From NCBI GenBank assembly GCA_964001155.1, contig CAXFCD010000090.1, positions 1 to 32,929 on the forward strand: a DNA stretch of 32,929 bases, given 5' to 3'. Origin of the DNA: CAXFCD01 sp964001155 (lineage in GTDB: Bacteria > Fidelibacterota > Marinisomatia > Marinisomatales > UBA1611). A program made the position numbers and the translations under genes. The notes beneath the pieces were generated by a model. That model was given only the letters and a program-made list of their open reading frames with translations. It was not told the origin of the DNA and did not search any database. This document shows, in pieces, positions 23,868 through 32,297 of the stretch (position 1 is the first letter of the stretch; each line of letters begins with the position of its first letter).

Positions 23868-26800
23868 ATGCCACTATCGAAACCAATATTGAGGATTTGC
23901 ATTGCCCTGTCCATAATGCTTGGCATCGCCCAAGGTCAGAAAATTGTTCATATGAATGGAACCTATGATTTGGACGGCGATGGACTATTGGAGTTCATTG
24001 CTCTGGAATTGGATCCCAACGAAGATGTATTTCCAACTGCAGTCCGCTATTATGAAATTGATGCTGACGGGTATCAAACTTTGGTTTGGGAATTTACACC
24101 ACCGGTTGCACTGGACGGACAATTCGTTGATGCCACGATTGGCGATTTGGATGGGGATGGTGCGCCGGAATTGGTGTTAGTGATGAATTTGTCCCGGTTT
24201 GGCGATAATGCAACGCCTCATGTTTTTGTGGCCACTTATGCCTGGGACGGTTCCCATTTTTCAGAAATTCCCACTGCAACCTTGGATCTAGGTAAAGAAA
24301 ACCGTTCTCTGCGTTGCAATAATTTTCAATTATTAGACCATGATTCGGACGGAGATCAGGAATTGGTCTTGGCATTGGGAAGCCCATTTCGAGGTTTTGC
24401 CATTGTCAATTCCACTGCATCCGGTTTATCCCTAACCAAAAAAGTTCGCCCCGATGAATTATTGGTGGGCTCCGGCCTGCTGTACGTTGGCGTGGTAGAT
24501 TATGACGGGGATGGCTACGAGGATGTATTGGCCTTAAGTCCGGAAGGGCACACCATTAAAGCTCAACCTTTTTATAATATTGGCGGCGTGTTTGATTCCG
24601 GGCATTTGGTTCGAAAAAGAATTGATGGTTTAAGCGGTATTTTACCCTATTCCATCGAACTGACGGACTGGGATGCTGATGGATTTTTTGATGTACTTGT
24701 GCCCTTCAGTTCCGGGGATATTGCGGCATTTACCTTAACGCCAGCAACCCTGGTGATTGAGGATGTCCCTGTAAATCCAGGACCGCTCACTCAAGTCGCC
24801 TTGGAGGATTTTAATCAAGATACCTTCGAAGATATTCTGATGCTGTCTGCCGACATCAATGCTTTAACCTTAGTTTCAGGGAAAGACGGCGGTGTGGAAG
24901 GTGCAGAAAATGCCATGAGGAATGTTCCTTCTGATATGCAGATTTTCGCTATGGTTCCCATGACCAAAGCTGGACAATATACAGGCAACGTTTTGGTCTC
25001 CGGTTGGGATGGTGAAGAAAATTCCATCTATATCATACAGTTAGGTAAAAAGTCCGATAGGTTAGACCAGGGCTTTTTGGTCACGTCGGATTTTATTTCC
25101 AAGCGGCTTCCGGATTTATTATCTAATGTGCAGGATATTGAGCCGGAAGTACCGGAAGTTTATATTGAAGTTTTGCCCGAGGAAACGCAACCGCTCCAAC
25201 CTCAGGGCAAAGAAAAAATTATCACTGATTTAGGTCAATCGCCGGGAAGTTATATTCCCGAGACACTGGTTCCTGAACAACAGGAAGGAAAAGCCTTAAA
25301 AGAGCAGCCCAAGGTAACCATTCCGAAAAAAGTAGCAAGAACTTTAGAACAGCCCAAACGGCCCCGTCCTAAAGAAACAGTGGGGCAGCGCTTGCCTAAA
25401 CATATTTTGCCTCGTTATGTACTGAGACCGGGACAACCTTTTTTATATGATATTCCGCGGGATAGCACCGATGAGTTTTACAGCTTCCGTTGGGAGAACC
25501 AGCCACCCAAGGGCATGTATTTTTTGTATGAAAGCCAGTCCATCAATTGGGTGCCTACGGAGAAACAGTTAGATGCTTTTCCATTGGCCTATTTGGTGCG
25601 GATGAAAGTGGATGAGATTGTGGAACCAACCTCTGCATCTACGGAAGAGGAGCAAGTGTATAAAGCGGTTCCTGTGTTAGAAAGCCGGGATGAGAGCCTT
25701 TGGGTTTATGTGAATGATCCACCGAGGTTTTTGACTCAACCCACCGTCACAGAATTTATCGCCGGTTCAAAATTCCGTTACGAACCTGTGGTGCAGGACC
25801 GGAATAAAGATGCAAATATCAAATTTGAATTAGAAGTTGCACCGGAAGGTATGACCTTAGACAATGGCGTTTTGAATTGGAAAACAGACAGCGCTCATGT
25901 GGAGATTTATGATGTTCGGTTGGTTGCCACAGATGGGTTTGAGCGGACTGCTCAGGAATTCCAGCTCTTTTCCCGTGCCGGTGTGAAGATTCTTTCCCAA
26001 GCTCCGGAAAATGCAACTGTGGGGAACACTTATAATTATTCAGTAAAAGTCTGGCGCCAACATCCTGATGAAAAAATTAATTATAAATTATTTTATGGCC
26101 CTGACGGCATGAAATTGGAACCGGACGGCACCGTTTCCTGGACGCCCAATCCGGTTCAGGTGGATACAGCAAAATATGCTGTGGTGGTAAGCCACGGTGT
26201 TGCCACAGATACACAATTTGTGGACCTTTTTGTGAATCACCCGCCAATCATTACAGCAGCGCCGAACCCCATGAATAAAATTAATGTTGGGGGGATTTGG
26301 GATTTTGAACTTGAAATAGAGGATCCAAACAAAAAGGATCAATTGGTTTACACCGCTCATGAATTGCCGGAAGGCATGCGCATGGATCCCCACACGGGCC
26401 GGCTACGATGGGAACCTACCATGAATGAGTTGGATTTCCATACCTTAAAGATTGAAGTATCCGATGGACATGAATCACGAATGATAGAATCAGACTTTTT
26501 TGTCAATTCCCCAATCCATATTGTATCCGTACCTACCATGTCAGCTACAGTAGGCGATGAATATACCTATCGCATCATGGTGAATGATAAAAACAAAGGC
26601 TCGCTCCTGCCCTTCAAAAGGGTCGTGAAAGTAGAAGATTTATCTGCTGTCCGGATGTATTCAATCAATATTACAGATGATGTTGCCCTGTCCGGCGTGG
26701 ACCGTTATTTAGGGGACTGGCACAATGCTGATGCTATCTATTATCACGATCCGAAATATCCCGCCGATTCGTTGGTCTCCCGTCTCAATATGAAAAAATA

Positions 26801-27737
26801 TACCCATTCCGTATTTTTTGAGGATGACCGCTTGTGGGTTCTTTTAGAAACTATTAATGGACGCACCATTAAGATTAAAGATTTTCTGTGGGAATTTTTC
26901 CATGGTGGAAAAGGAAAACCGCCTCGGGTGGTTGTAGAACGGGTGAATCCGTTCAAGTTCTCCTTGTTGGATTTTCCTGAAGGTATGGTTGTTGAAGAAA
27001 CATCCGGAACCATACGCTGGACACCTTCTGTGGAACAGACAGATGCTCACCGCATCACAGCTGTAGTTTCCGATGGCTATACCAAAGATGAACAAACTTT
27101 TGAGATTTATTCCAATCATTTGCCCACCATTGTTTCCAATCCACCTCACATGGGCTTAGTTGGGGATTTATTTAAGTATCAGGTTCGGGTGGATGACCGG
27201 AACGAAAATTCACAATTGGAATACACCTTGTTGAAAGGGCCACACGGTATGCAAATGGATCGCCACGGTAAAATATTGTGGGTCCCGAAAGCTGCACAGA
27301 TCAATAACAATACCTTTGAAGTAGCTGTGAGTGATGGATACGGCACCGATGTGCAAAAAGGAAAAATCTTTGTGAATAATTCACCCACCGTCATTTCCAA
27401 TCCAAAACCTGTGGGACTCACGGGTCATTCCTGGCGATATAAAATGACCACGGAAGATTTGAACGGGGACAAAGTGGCCTATCGTGCTGTTCGATTACCC
27501 AAGTATGCTCGTTTCGACAAAAGAAAGGCTACAGTGGAATGGACACCGCGGAAGAATCAATTAGGCATGAATGATTTTATTTTGATGGCAGTGGATGAGC
27601 ACGGTGCCACTTCCAGCCATGAATTCCAGGTCCATGTTTTCCATGATCCCAGCTCCAAGCAATTGGTGAACACAGGCTGGCCCCTCATGCTGACTTTTGT
27701 GGGTGTTGTATTTGCTTGGGGCATGGCGCAGATATAA
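23868..27737 (+). CDS. Giant exported FG-GAP / Ig-like repeat protein with C-terminal membrane helix
   Basis: 1289 residues. Signal peptide (1-23). Residues about 25-410 carry FG-GAP/VCBS-type repeats with several DxDxDGxxD calcium loops (DLDGDGLLE, DLDGDGAPE, DHDSDGDQE, DYDGDGYED, DWDADGFFD). A charged linker (about 414-512) follows. Then come about seven Ig-like domains of the putative-Ig/cadherin-like (He_PIG) type, each ending in a pattern like PEGMxxDxxxGxxxWxP and VxVSDG: from about 513, 617, 705, 791, 880, 1085 and 1171. The fifth is split by an insert of about 110 residues (916-1025). A hydrophobic helix (1267-1286) ends the protein one residue before the stop. Such domains serve adhesion or carbohydrate binding. 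Co-transcribed with the paralogue 11 bp upstream. Partner and ligand unknown. Confidence 0.75.
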   Translation: MPLSKPILRICIALSIMLGIAQGQKIVHMNGTYDLDGDGLLEFIALELDPNEDVFPTAVRYYEIDADGYQTLVWEFTPPVALDGQFVDATIGDLDGDGAPELVLVMNLSRFGDNATPHVFVATYAWDGSHFSEIPTATLDLGKENRSLRCNNFQLLDHDSDGDQELVLALGSPFRGFAIVNSTASGLSLTKKVRPDELLVGSGLLYVGVVDYDGDGYEDVLALSPEGHTIKAQPFYNIGGVFDSGHLVRKRIDGLSGILPYSIELTDWDADGFFDVLVPFSSGDIAAFTLTPATLVIEDVPVNPGPLTQVALEDFNQDTFEDILMLSADINALTLVSGKDGGVEGAENAMRNVPSDMQIFAMVPMTKAGQYTGNVLVSGWDGEENSIYIIQLGKKSDRLDQGFLVTSDFISKRLPDLLSNVQDIEPEVPEVYIEVLPEETQPLQPQGKEKIITDLGQSPGSYIPETLVPEQQEGKALKEQPKVTIPKKVARTLEQPKRPRPKETVGQRLPKHILPRYVLRPGQPFLYDIPRDSTDEFYSFRWENQPPKGMYFLYESQSINWVPTEKQLDAFPLAYLVRMKVDEIVEPTSASTEEEQVYKAVPVLESRDESLWVYVNDPPRFLTQPTVTEFIAGSKFRYEPVVQDRNKDANIKFELEVAPEGMTLDNGVLNWKTDSAHVEIYDVRLVATDGFERTAQEFQLFSRAGVKILSQAPENATVGNTYNYSVKVWRQHPDEKINYKLFYGPDGMKLEPDGTVSWTPNPVQVDTAKYAVVVSHGVATDTQFVDLFVNHPPIITAAPNPMNKINVGGIWDFELEIEDPNKKDQLVYTAHELPEGMRMDPHTGRLRWEPTMNELDFHTLKIEVSDGHESRMIESDFFVNSPIHIVSVPTMSATVGDEYTYRIMVNDKNKGSLLPFKRVVKVEDLSAVRMYSINITDDVALSGVDRYLGDWHNADAIYYHDPKYPADSLVSRLNMKKYTHSVFFEDDRLWVLLETINGRTIKIKDFLWEFFHGGKGKPPRVVVERVNPFKFSLLDFPEGMVVEETSGTIRWTPSVEQTDAHRITAVVSDGYTKDEQTFEIYSNHLPTIVSNPPHMGLVGDLFKYQVRVDDRNENSQLEYTLLKGPHGMQMDRHGKILWVPKAAQINNNTFEVAVSDGYGTDVQKGKIFVNNSPTVISNPKPVGLTGHSWRYKMTTEDLNGDKVAYRAVRLPKYARFDKRKATVEWTPRKNQLGMNDFILMAVDEHGATSSHEFQVHVFHDPSSKQLVNTGWPLMLTFVGVVFAWGMAQI

Positions 27738-27739
27738 TC

Positions 27740-27779
27740 AAACGTAGTTAACGAGCGGTTATTACGTTTAACCATTTTT
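27740..27779 (+). terminator. Terminator after the FG-GAP gene pair
   Basis: AAACGTA pairs with TACGTTT and an inner TAAC with GTTA around a 5-nt loop. AACCATTTTTA follows on the plus strand. It fills the 44-bp gap between convergent genes. Confidence 0.6.
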
Positions 27780-27781
27780 AT

Positions 27782-28798
27782 TTAAAAACAACTAATCACA
27801 AATTTCTCAAACCTTTTGATCGGTTGGATTTCCACATTTACTCCAACCACAATCACGGGTTTTACAAATGAGAAATTTTCAATTTTCACCCAATCCTTTT
27901 CTGTGGTCATGATATAATCTGCGCCGGAAAATATTCCTTCCAGATTTTTCCAATCTGCGTTCGAATATTTAAAATGATCGGGAAAAACTTTTTCGCCTGT
28001 AATCTCGCACCCTAATTTTTCTACCGATCGCCTGAATCCGGATGCATCACCAATAGCAGATACGATAAAAACTTTTTTCCTTTTTAATGAATTTGGCTTT
28101 TCCTGCGATAATGAGGAAATGGAGGCTCGAGATGTAGAACGAAAAACAGGTAAACCTGTTTCTTGGGCGTTCCGCAATAAAAATGGTCTGGGTTTTTTCA
28201 GGTTCGTTTTTGTCAATACAACAGCGTTTCCCCGCTTAATATTCAGCCAAGGTTCCCGTAAAATGCCATAAGGCAATAATTTATGGTCAAAAACAGTATC
28301 GCCGCTGTTAACTAAGACTAAGTCCAAATCCCGCTCCAGAACACGATGCTGGAACCCATCATCCAATAGAATCACGTGAGGGTTGAATTGCTGCATTAAA
28401 AACATGCCGCCCCGGAAACGATCCTCATCCACCACAATGGGTACCTGCTTTAATTTTTTTGCCATCAAAAAAGGTTCGTCTCCTGACGCTTCCCAAGTTG
28501 TTTTTATTTCTTGTCCATCGGAGACCAGAACAGTACCTGAGGTGGTGCGCCCATAGCCCCGACTCAATACCGCAACTCTTTTCCCTTTCCTTTGTAAATA
28601 ATTTGCTAAAAAAATAACGGTGGGTGTTTTCCCTGTGCCGCCAACGGTGATATTACCTACACTGATGACTTGGCAGGGTAAACGCCTGGACACAAAAAAT
28701 CCATATTTATAAAATAGATTCCGCCAATAGACAACACCCCAATAAAAAAGCGCTAATGGGAAAAGCAAATAAGCGTGAGATTCTTTATAAACTCTCAT
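27782..28798 (-). CDS. lpxK: Tetraacyldisaccharide 4'-kinase
   Basis: 338 residues. An N-terminal membrane helix (about 9-25) is followed by the Walker A loop VGNITVGGTGKTP (47-59), the VLSRGYGR motif, SGDEP and DDGFQHR, all diagnostic of LpxK. FPDHFKY later in the sequence contains the conserved histidine region. The enzyme phosphorylates the 4' position of the lipid A disaccharide using ATP at the cytoplasmic face of the inner membrane, giving lipid IVA. The first 14 bases overlap the end of the upstream acyltransferase gene, so translation is coupled. It is the last gene of the five-gene lipid A operon; the 3' end faces the FG-GAP genes. Confidence 0.94.
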   Translation of the reverse strand: MRVYKESHAYLLFPLALFYWGVVYWRNLFYKYGFFVSRRLPCQVISVGNITVGGTGKTPTVIFLANYLQRKGKRVAVLSRGYGRTTSGTVLVSDGQEIKTTWEASGDEPFLMAKKLKQVPIVVDEDRFRGGMFLMQQFNPHVILLDDGFQHRVLERDLDLVLVNSGDTVFDHKLLPYGILREPWLNIKRGNAVVLTKTNLKKPRPFLLRNAQETGLPVFRSTSRASISSLSQEKPNSLKRKKVFIVSAIGDASGFRRSVEKLGCEITGEKVFPDHFKYSNADWKNLEGIFSGADYIMTTEKDWVKIENFSFVKPVIVVGVNVEIQPIKRFEKFVISCF

Positions 28799-29438
28799 TA
28801 TTTGTATATTGCAAATTATTAGTTGCTACTGCGTCCATTTTTTTGATCAATATGTTGCTGCATGTTTCAAAATCCATCTCCTTTTCAAAAAAGAATGGTT
28901 GGCCGTATTCAATAAATATTTTTCCGAATGGTTTTTCCACATAGAATGTATCCCAATTTGTAAATCCCCAGTGTCGCGTGGAGGTAACATGGATAGGAAC
29001 AATGGCAGAACCGGTGGTTTGGGCGGCTCGAATCACGCCGGGTTTGGGAATTTTTGCAGGGCCCGTGGGACCGTCCGGTGTAATGAATACCAAGCTTCCG
29101 GGATTTTTTAACGCACGAATCATTTCTTTATAGGCAATTTCACCTTTTTCTTTGCTGGAACCTCGCATCATGTGCCAACCCCAACTGGTAGCTATTCTGG
29201 AAATGAGCTCTGCATCCCGGTGTGTGCCGGCGATGGCGTGGACCGATTCACCTCGCAAATCGTGAACAATGGTCAATAATTGACTGTGCCAAACGGAAAG
29301 AATCACCGATGTACCCGTTTGGATTGGGTGTAAATAATTGTTCCTGCCCCGAACATCCTTACGGTTGGTGCCATAGAAAAATTTGAGCATGAGACTGCCA
29401 AGGCTGGCTTTTAATGCCATGGAAAGGGAATCAATCAT
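28785..29438 (-). CDS. DUF374-family lysophospholipid-type acyltransferase
   Basis: 217 residues. Motifs match the DUF374 branch of acyltransferases: AGTHRDAELISRIATSWGW with the His and Asp of an HxxxxD-like site, MMRGSSKEKG, FITPDGPTGPAKIPKPGVI, and TTGSAIVPI. Placed between lpxB and lpxK with overlaps at both ends (8 and 14 nt), so it almost certainly acts in lipid A assembly. DUF374 proteins are, to my knowledge, related to LpxJ, the late acyltransferase of epsilonproteobacteria that replaces LpxM/LpxL-type enzymes. A secondary acyl transfer onto lipid A is therefore the best inference. No LpxL/HtrB homologue is seen here. Export signals are absent apart from a weakly hydrophobic N terminus. 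Confidence 0.82.
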   Translation of the reverse strand: MIDSLSMALKASLGSLMLKFFYGTNRKDVRGRNNYLHPIQTGTSVILSVWHSQLLTIVHDLRGESVHAIAGTHRDAELISRIATSWGWHMMRGSSKEKGEIAYKEMIRALKNPGSLVFITPDGPTGPAKIPKPGVIRAAQTTGSAIVPIHVTSTRHWGFTNWDTFYVEKPFGKIFIEYGQPFFFEKEMDFETCSNILIKKMDAVATNNLQYTNNESL

Positions 29439-30564
29439 GGTCTATTATTATTCTGGATAAAATTGCATCGGCGGCTCGATGATACACACCTGGCAGGCCT
29501 AAGGTTCGACGCACTTTATCAAATCCTGCCAGCATTCTTTTTCGTGTTGCGTTAGTATGATCCAATAGGGGTAATACAGCTTCAGTCAGATTTTTTTTAG
29601 TCATATCATGTTGTAAAAATTCAGGAACGATTTTTTCATCAGCAATAAGATTCACCATAGATGCAAAAGGTACCGAGGCCATCGTGTTGGCCATCCACCA
29701 GGAGACAACAGAAAGCTTGTAACATACAACCATTGGTGTATCTTCCACAGCACATTCAAGCGTTGCTGTACCGGATGAAACCAATGCAGCTGTTCCCGCA
29801 ACCATGGCTTTGCGTGCATTCTCTTCAATTTTTATACCTGAAGGCACTGATGATAATGTTATGTTAGGCGCTTTGCCAACCATGATTTGCAAATCGGGTA
29901 TTTGTTTTTTCACCAGTTCCATAGTTTCTAAAAAAATGGACCAATGGCGGTCTACCTCCTGTTGACGGCTACCGGGAAGTAAAACCAACAAGGGATGTTC
30001 AATAGTCAAATCATGGCGCTGGTAAAATTCTTTGGATGTCTCATTTACGTGGTCCTGTTCAGCGAATGGATGCCCTACATAATTGGTGGGAAGCCCTCGC
30101 GTTTCAAACCATTCCTGTTCAAAAGGGAATATGGAAAGAGCTTGATCTAAAATAGTCTTCATGGTTTCCACGCGTTTTTCTTTCCAGGCCCAAACTTGGG
30201 GAAGTATAAAATAGGTGATGGGAATATTTAAATGCTGAATACGTTTTGCCAAGCGCAGATTAAAGCCGGGATAATCAATTAAAATGATTCTGTCAGGTTT
30301 TGTCCGGGAAATTGTATCAACGGTTTTTCCCATGATTTTCATCATTCGGGGTAAATGTCTCACCACTTCTGCAAAACCCATCATAGCTAAATCATCTGTA
30401 TGCTCAAGAATTTGCATCCCCGATGCTTTCATAGTATTTCCGCCGTGTCCCAAAAAGGAAGAATTGGGTTCTAGTTTTTGGATAGCTTGGATTAGTTTGC
30501 CTCCATGGAGGTCACCGGAGGGTTCTCCGGCAACCATGAAAAATTTTAAAGGCTCTGAATTCAT
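29431..30564 (-). CDS. lpxB: Lipid-A-disaccharide synthase
   Basis: 377 residues, the usual length. Conserved blocks of this GT19 glycosyltransferase are present in order: VAGEPSGDLHGG near the N terminus, LGHGG, MMGFAEV, IDYPGFNLRLAK, YFILPQVWAWKEKRV, GHPFAE, LLPGSRQQEV, and ALVSSGTATLECAV. It joins UDP-2,3-diacyl-glucosamine and lipid X to make the disaccharide core of lipid A at the inner membrane. It overlaps the DUF374 gene by 8 nt and lies 19 bp after the methyltransferase gene. The SSGTATLE segment is the UDP-sugar site region of the family. The ATG at 30564 fits the family N terminus. Confidence 0.96.
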   Translation of the reverse strand: MNSEPLKFFMVAGEPSGDLHGGKLIQAIQKLEPNSSFLGHGGNTMKASGMQILEHTDDLAMMGFAEVVRHLPRMMKIMGKTVDTISRTKPDRIILIDYPGFNLRLAKRIQHLNIPITYFILPQVWAWKEKRVETMKTILDQALSIFPFEQEWFETRGLPTNYVGHPFAEQDHVNETSKEFYQRHDLTIEHPLLVLLPGSRQQEVDRHWSIFLETMELVKKQIPDLQIMVGKAPNITLSSVPSGIKIEENARKAMVAGTAALVSSGTATLECAVEDTPMVVCYKLSVVSWWMANTMASVPFASMVNLIADEKIVPEFLQHDMTKKNLTEAVLPLLDHTNATRKRMLAGFDKVRRTLGLPGVYHRAADAILSRIIIDHD

Positions 30565-30583
30565 TATTTATAATTTATTTGAA

Positions 30584-31168
30584 TCAGACAGGTGTGCCAA
30601 TATAGGTTCGAGCGGCAATCACGATTAAAATTAAAAACAAATTTTGCAGGGTACGTTTCTCTGTCTTCAGTGTTTTCAGCAAGGGAGCAGGCGTGCGACC
30701 ATCTGTGCCAATCCAAGGAGACAGCCTAGGAAATAACCTTGGGACATTCTTACGGTATGTTTCATAATCCTCTCTAAAAAGATTCATTAAAGTTTCCTCT
30801 TCCAACGAAATGATCATGGAATATTGGAATGTAAAAAATGCAAAAACCACAAAGAGCATTTCCCACATGTAGGGTCCACCTGCTATCAAAGCAACTCCAC
30901 AGTAAATGACCATGTTTCCCAAATAGAGAGGGTTCCGCGTTTTTGCATAAGGCCCAGTGGTGCAAAGTGATGGCGCACCAACATTGGTTGTCCGTGTAGC
31001 GCCGCCGGCATACCGAACCGCATTAATACGAATGGACTCACCTATCAATGCCAAAAGCAGGCCAACATAAATAAAAGGAAATTCAGGATTGGCAAAATAA
31101 AGCAGTACGAGGAGAATCGGCACTGGTGTAAAACTCCGGTAGGTAAATAAAAAGTTTCGCAAATCCAT
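30584..31168 (-). CDS. ICMT/PEMT-like membrane methyltransferase, lipid A operon member
   Basis: 194 residues with four to five membrane helices (about 15-29, 31-46, 83-97, 102-121 and 175-190). GPYAKTRNPLYLGN (72-85), EEE near 123-125 and YETYRKNVPRLFPR match the S-adenosylmethionine-binding C-terminal core of isoprenylcysteine carboxyl methyltransferases (Ste14) and their bacterial relatives. Bacteria mostly lack prenylated protein substrates, and this gene sits inside the lipid A operon: its ATG overlaps the Gfo/Idh stop by one base (TGATG) and lpxB starts 19 bp after it. In Leptospira, LmtA, an Ste14 relative, methylates the lipid A 1-phosphate, so a similar role is the best inference. 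The TTG at 31171 is an alternative but less likely start. Confidence 0.8.
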   Translation of the reverse strand: MDLRNFLFTYRSFTPVPILLVLLYFANPEFPFIYVGLLLALIGESIRINAVRYAGGATRTTNVGAPSLCTTGPYAKTRNPLYLGNMVIYCGVALIAGGPYMWEMLFVVFAFFTFQYSMIISLEEETLMNLFREDYETYRKNVPRLFPRLSPWIGTDGRTPAPLLKTLKTEKRTLQNLFLILIVIAARTYIGTPV

Positions 31169-32157
31169 CAATGAATATCCTGGATGATCATGCGCTGGAT
31201 TTCCATGGCCACTTTAAGTGCTTCTCGCCCTGCCTTTCCGGTGACGATAGGTGTTTCTTTGCCCTGGACGGATTTTACAAAATTCTCTAATTCCATTTGA
31301 AGCGCATCGCCTGCTATAACAGGTGGTTTATCATAAGCAATAAATCGCTCGGCGCCGTCATATTCAAAAGGCGCTGTCATAAGTGCTTCCGGGTCTTCCT
31401 CCGGATCGCTCACAACTTTGTAAACTTCCGTCAATCCCAAAAGCAAATCAATGGTAGCATAAAGATCACGCTGGAAGACTTTAATTTTTCTAACCTTGTC
31501 TTTTGCCACGCGACTGGACATGATACTGGCAACGGTTCCATTACCGAAGCGAATCCGGGCGTGGGCGATATCCACGGAATCTGTGAGAATGGAAAGGCCC
31601 GTGGCTCGAATCGTCTTCACGGGTGAATCCACCAAAGAAAGTAAAATATCAATATCATGAATCATGAGGTCCAACACAACAGGAACATCAGTCCCGCGAG
31701 TTGTGTAAGGAGCCAGCCTTTGGATCTCAATGAATTTTGGATTGACATTGTAGGGTTCAAGTGCAAGGAGCGCAGGATTCAATCTCTCAATATGTCCCAC
31801 CTGGATCATGGTCCCTTTCTCTTTTGACAAAAGCAACAGACGTTCAGCCTCTTCCAGTGTTTTGGTAATGGGTTTTTCAATAAAAACATGTTTCCTGGAT
31901 AGAATGCATTTTTCAGCAACAGACGCATGGAATCGGGTGGGCGTTACAATAGAAACAGCTTCCGCCACTTCCAATAAAGATGCTAAATCAGGATATGCAT
32001 TTGTTCCATGTTGAGTGGCAATAGATTCAGCTCGTTTTGAGTCCGAATCATAAATGCCCACCAGGTCCGCATCTTGAAGAGATGAATAATGCTTTACATG
32101 GTGACGGCCCAAATGGCCTACGCCAATCACACCAACTTTGACAGATTCATTTCGCAT
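31168..32157 (-). CDS. Gfo/Idh/MocA-family NAD(P)-dependent sugar oxidoreductase, lipid A operon
   Basis: 329 residues from the ATG at 32157. An upstream in-frame start at 32253 adds 32 residues that do not resemble the family, so it is rejected. Rossmann motif VGVIGVGHLGRHH (8-20), EKP (94-96) and HIERLNP (122-128) with DLMIHDID (163-170) are typical of this family. 'GHIERxNPA' is the form seen in members beside lpx genes. GnnA, a Gfo/Idh enzyme, oxidises UDP-GlcNAc at C3 before GnnB adds an amine, giving lipid A with amide-linked 3-acyl chains. The window holds no GnnB-like aminotransferase, so this is a candidate GnnA only. First gene of the lipid A operon; no strong ribosome binding site is visible. 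Confidence 0.85.
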   Translation of the reverse strand: MRNESVKVGVIGVGHLGRHHVKHYSSLQDADLVGIYDSDSKRAESIATQHGTNAYPDLASLLEVAEAVSIVTPTRFHASVAEKCILSRKHVFIEKPITKTLEEAERLLLLSKEKGTMIQVGHIERLNPALLALEPYNVNPKFIEIQRLAPYTTRGTDVPVVLDLMIHDIDILLSLVDSPVKTIRATGLSILTDSVDIAHARIRFGNGTVASIMSSRVAKDKVRKIKVFQRDLYATIDLLLGLTEVYKVVSDPEEDPEALMTAPFEYDGAERFIAYDKPPVIAGDALQMELENFVKSVQGKETPIVTGKAGREALKVAMEIQRMIIQDIH

Positions 32158-32297
32158 AATAAGCGCAAAAGTTACGGAAACATGGTTGCAGATTACATGG
32201 TAGAAAACAATTGGTTTTTCGTTTGGGAAAAATCTTGCTTTTCTCAGGTACAAACGGCAATTTTTAGCCGTAATCGAGGTATTAATGGAGTTTCAAT

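Noticed and set aside
32158..32253. N-terminal extension of the Gfo/Idh protein to 32253
   Set aside because: The extra 32 residues do not fit the family; the Rossmann motif starts right after the ATG at 32157.
32254..32271. ACGGC/GCCGT hairpin in the divergent region before the lipid A operon
   Set aside because: Five-bp stem only; could be chance, so it is mentioned with the neighbouring gene and not as a separate feature.
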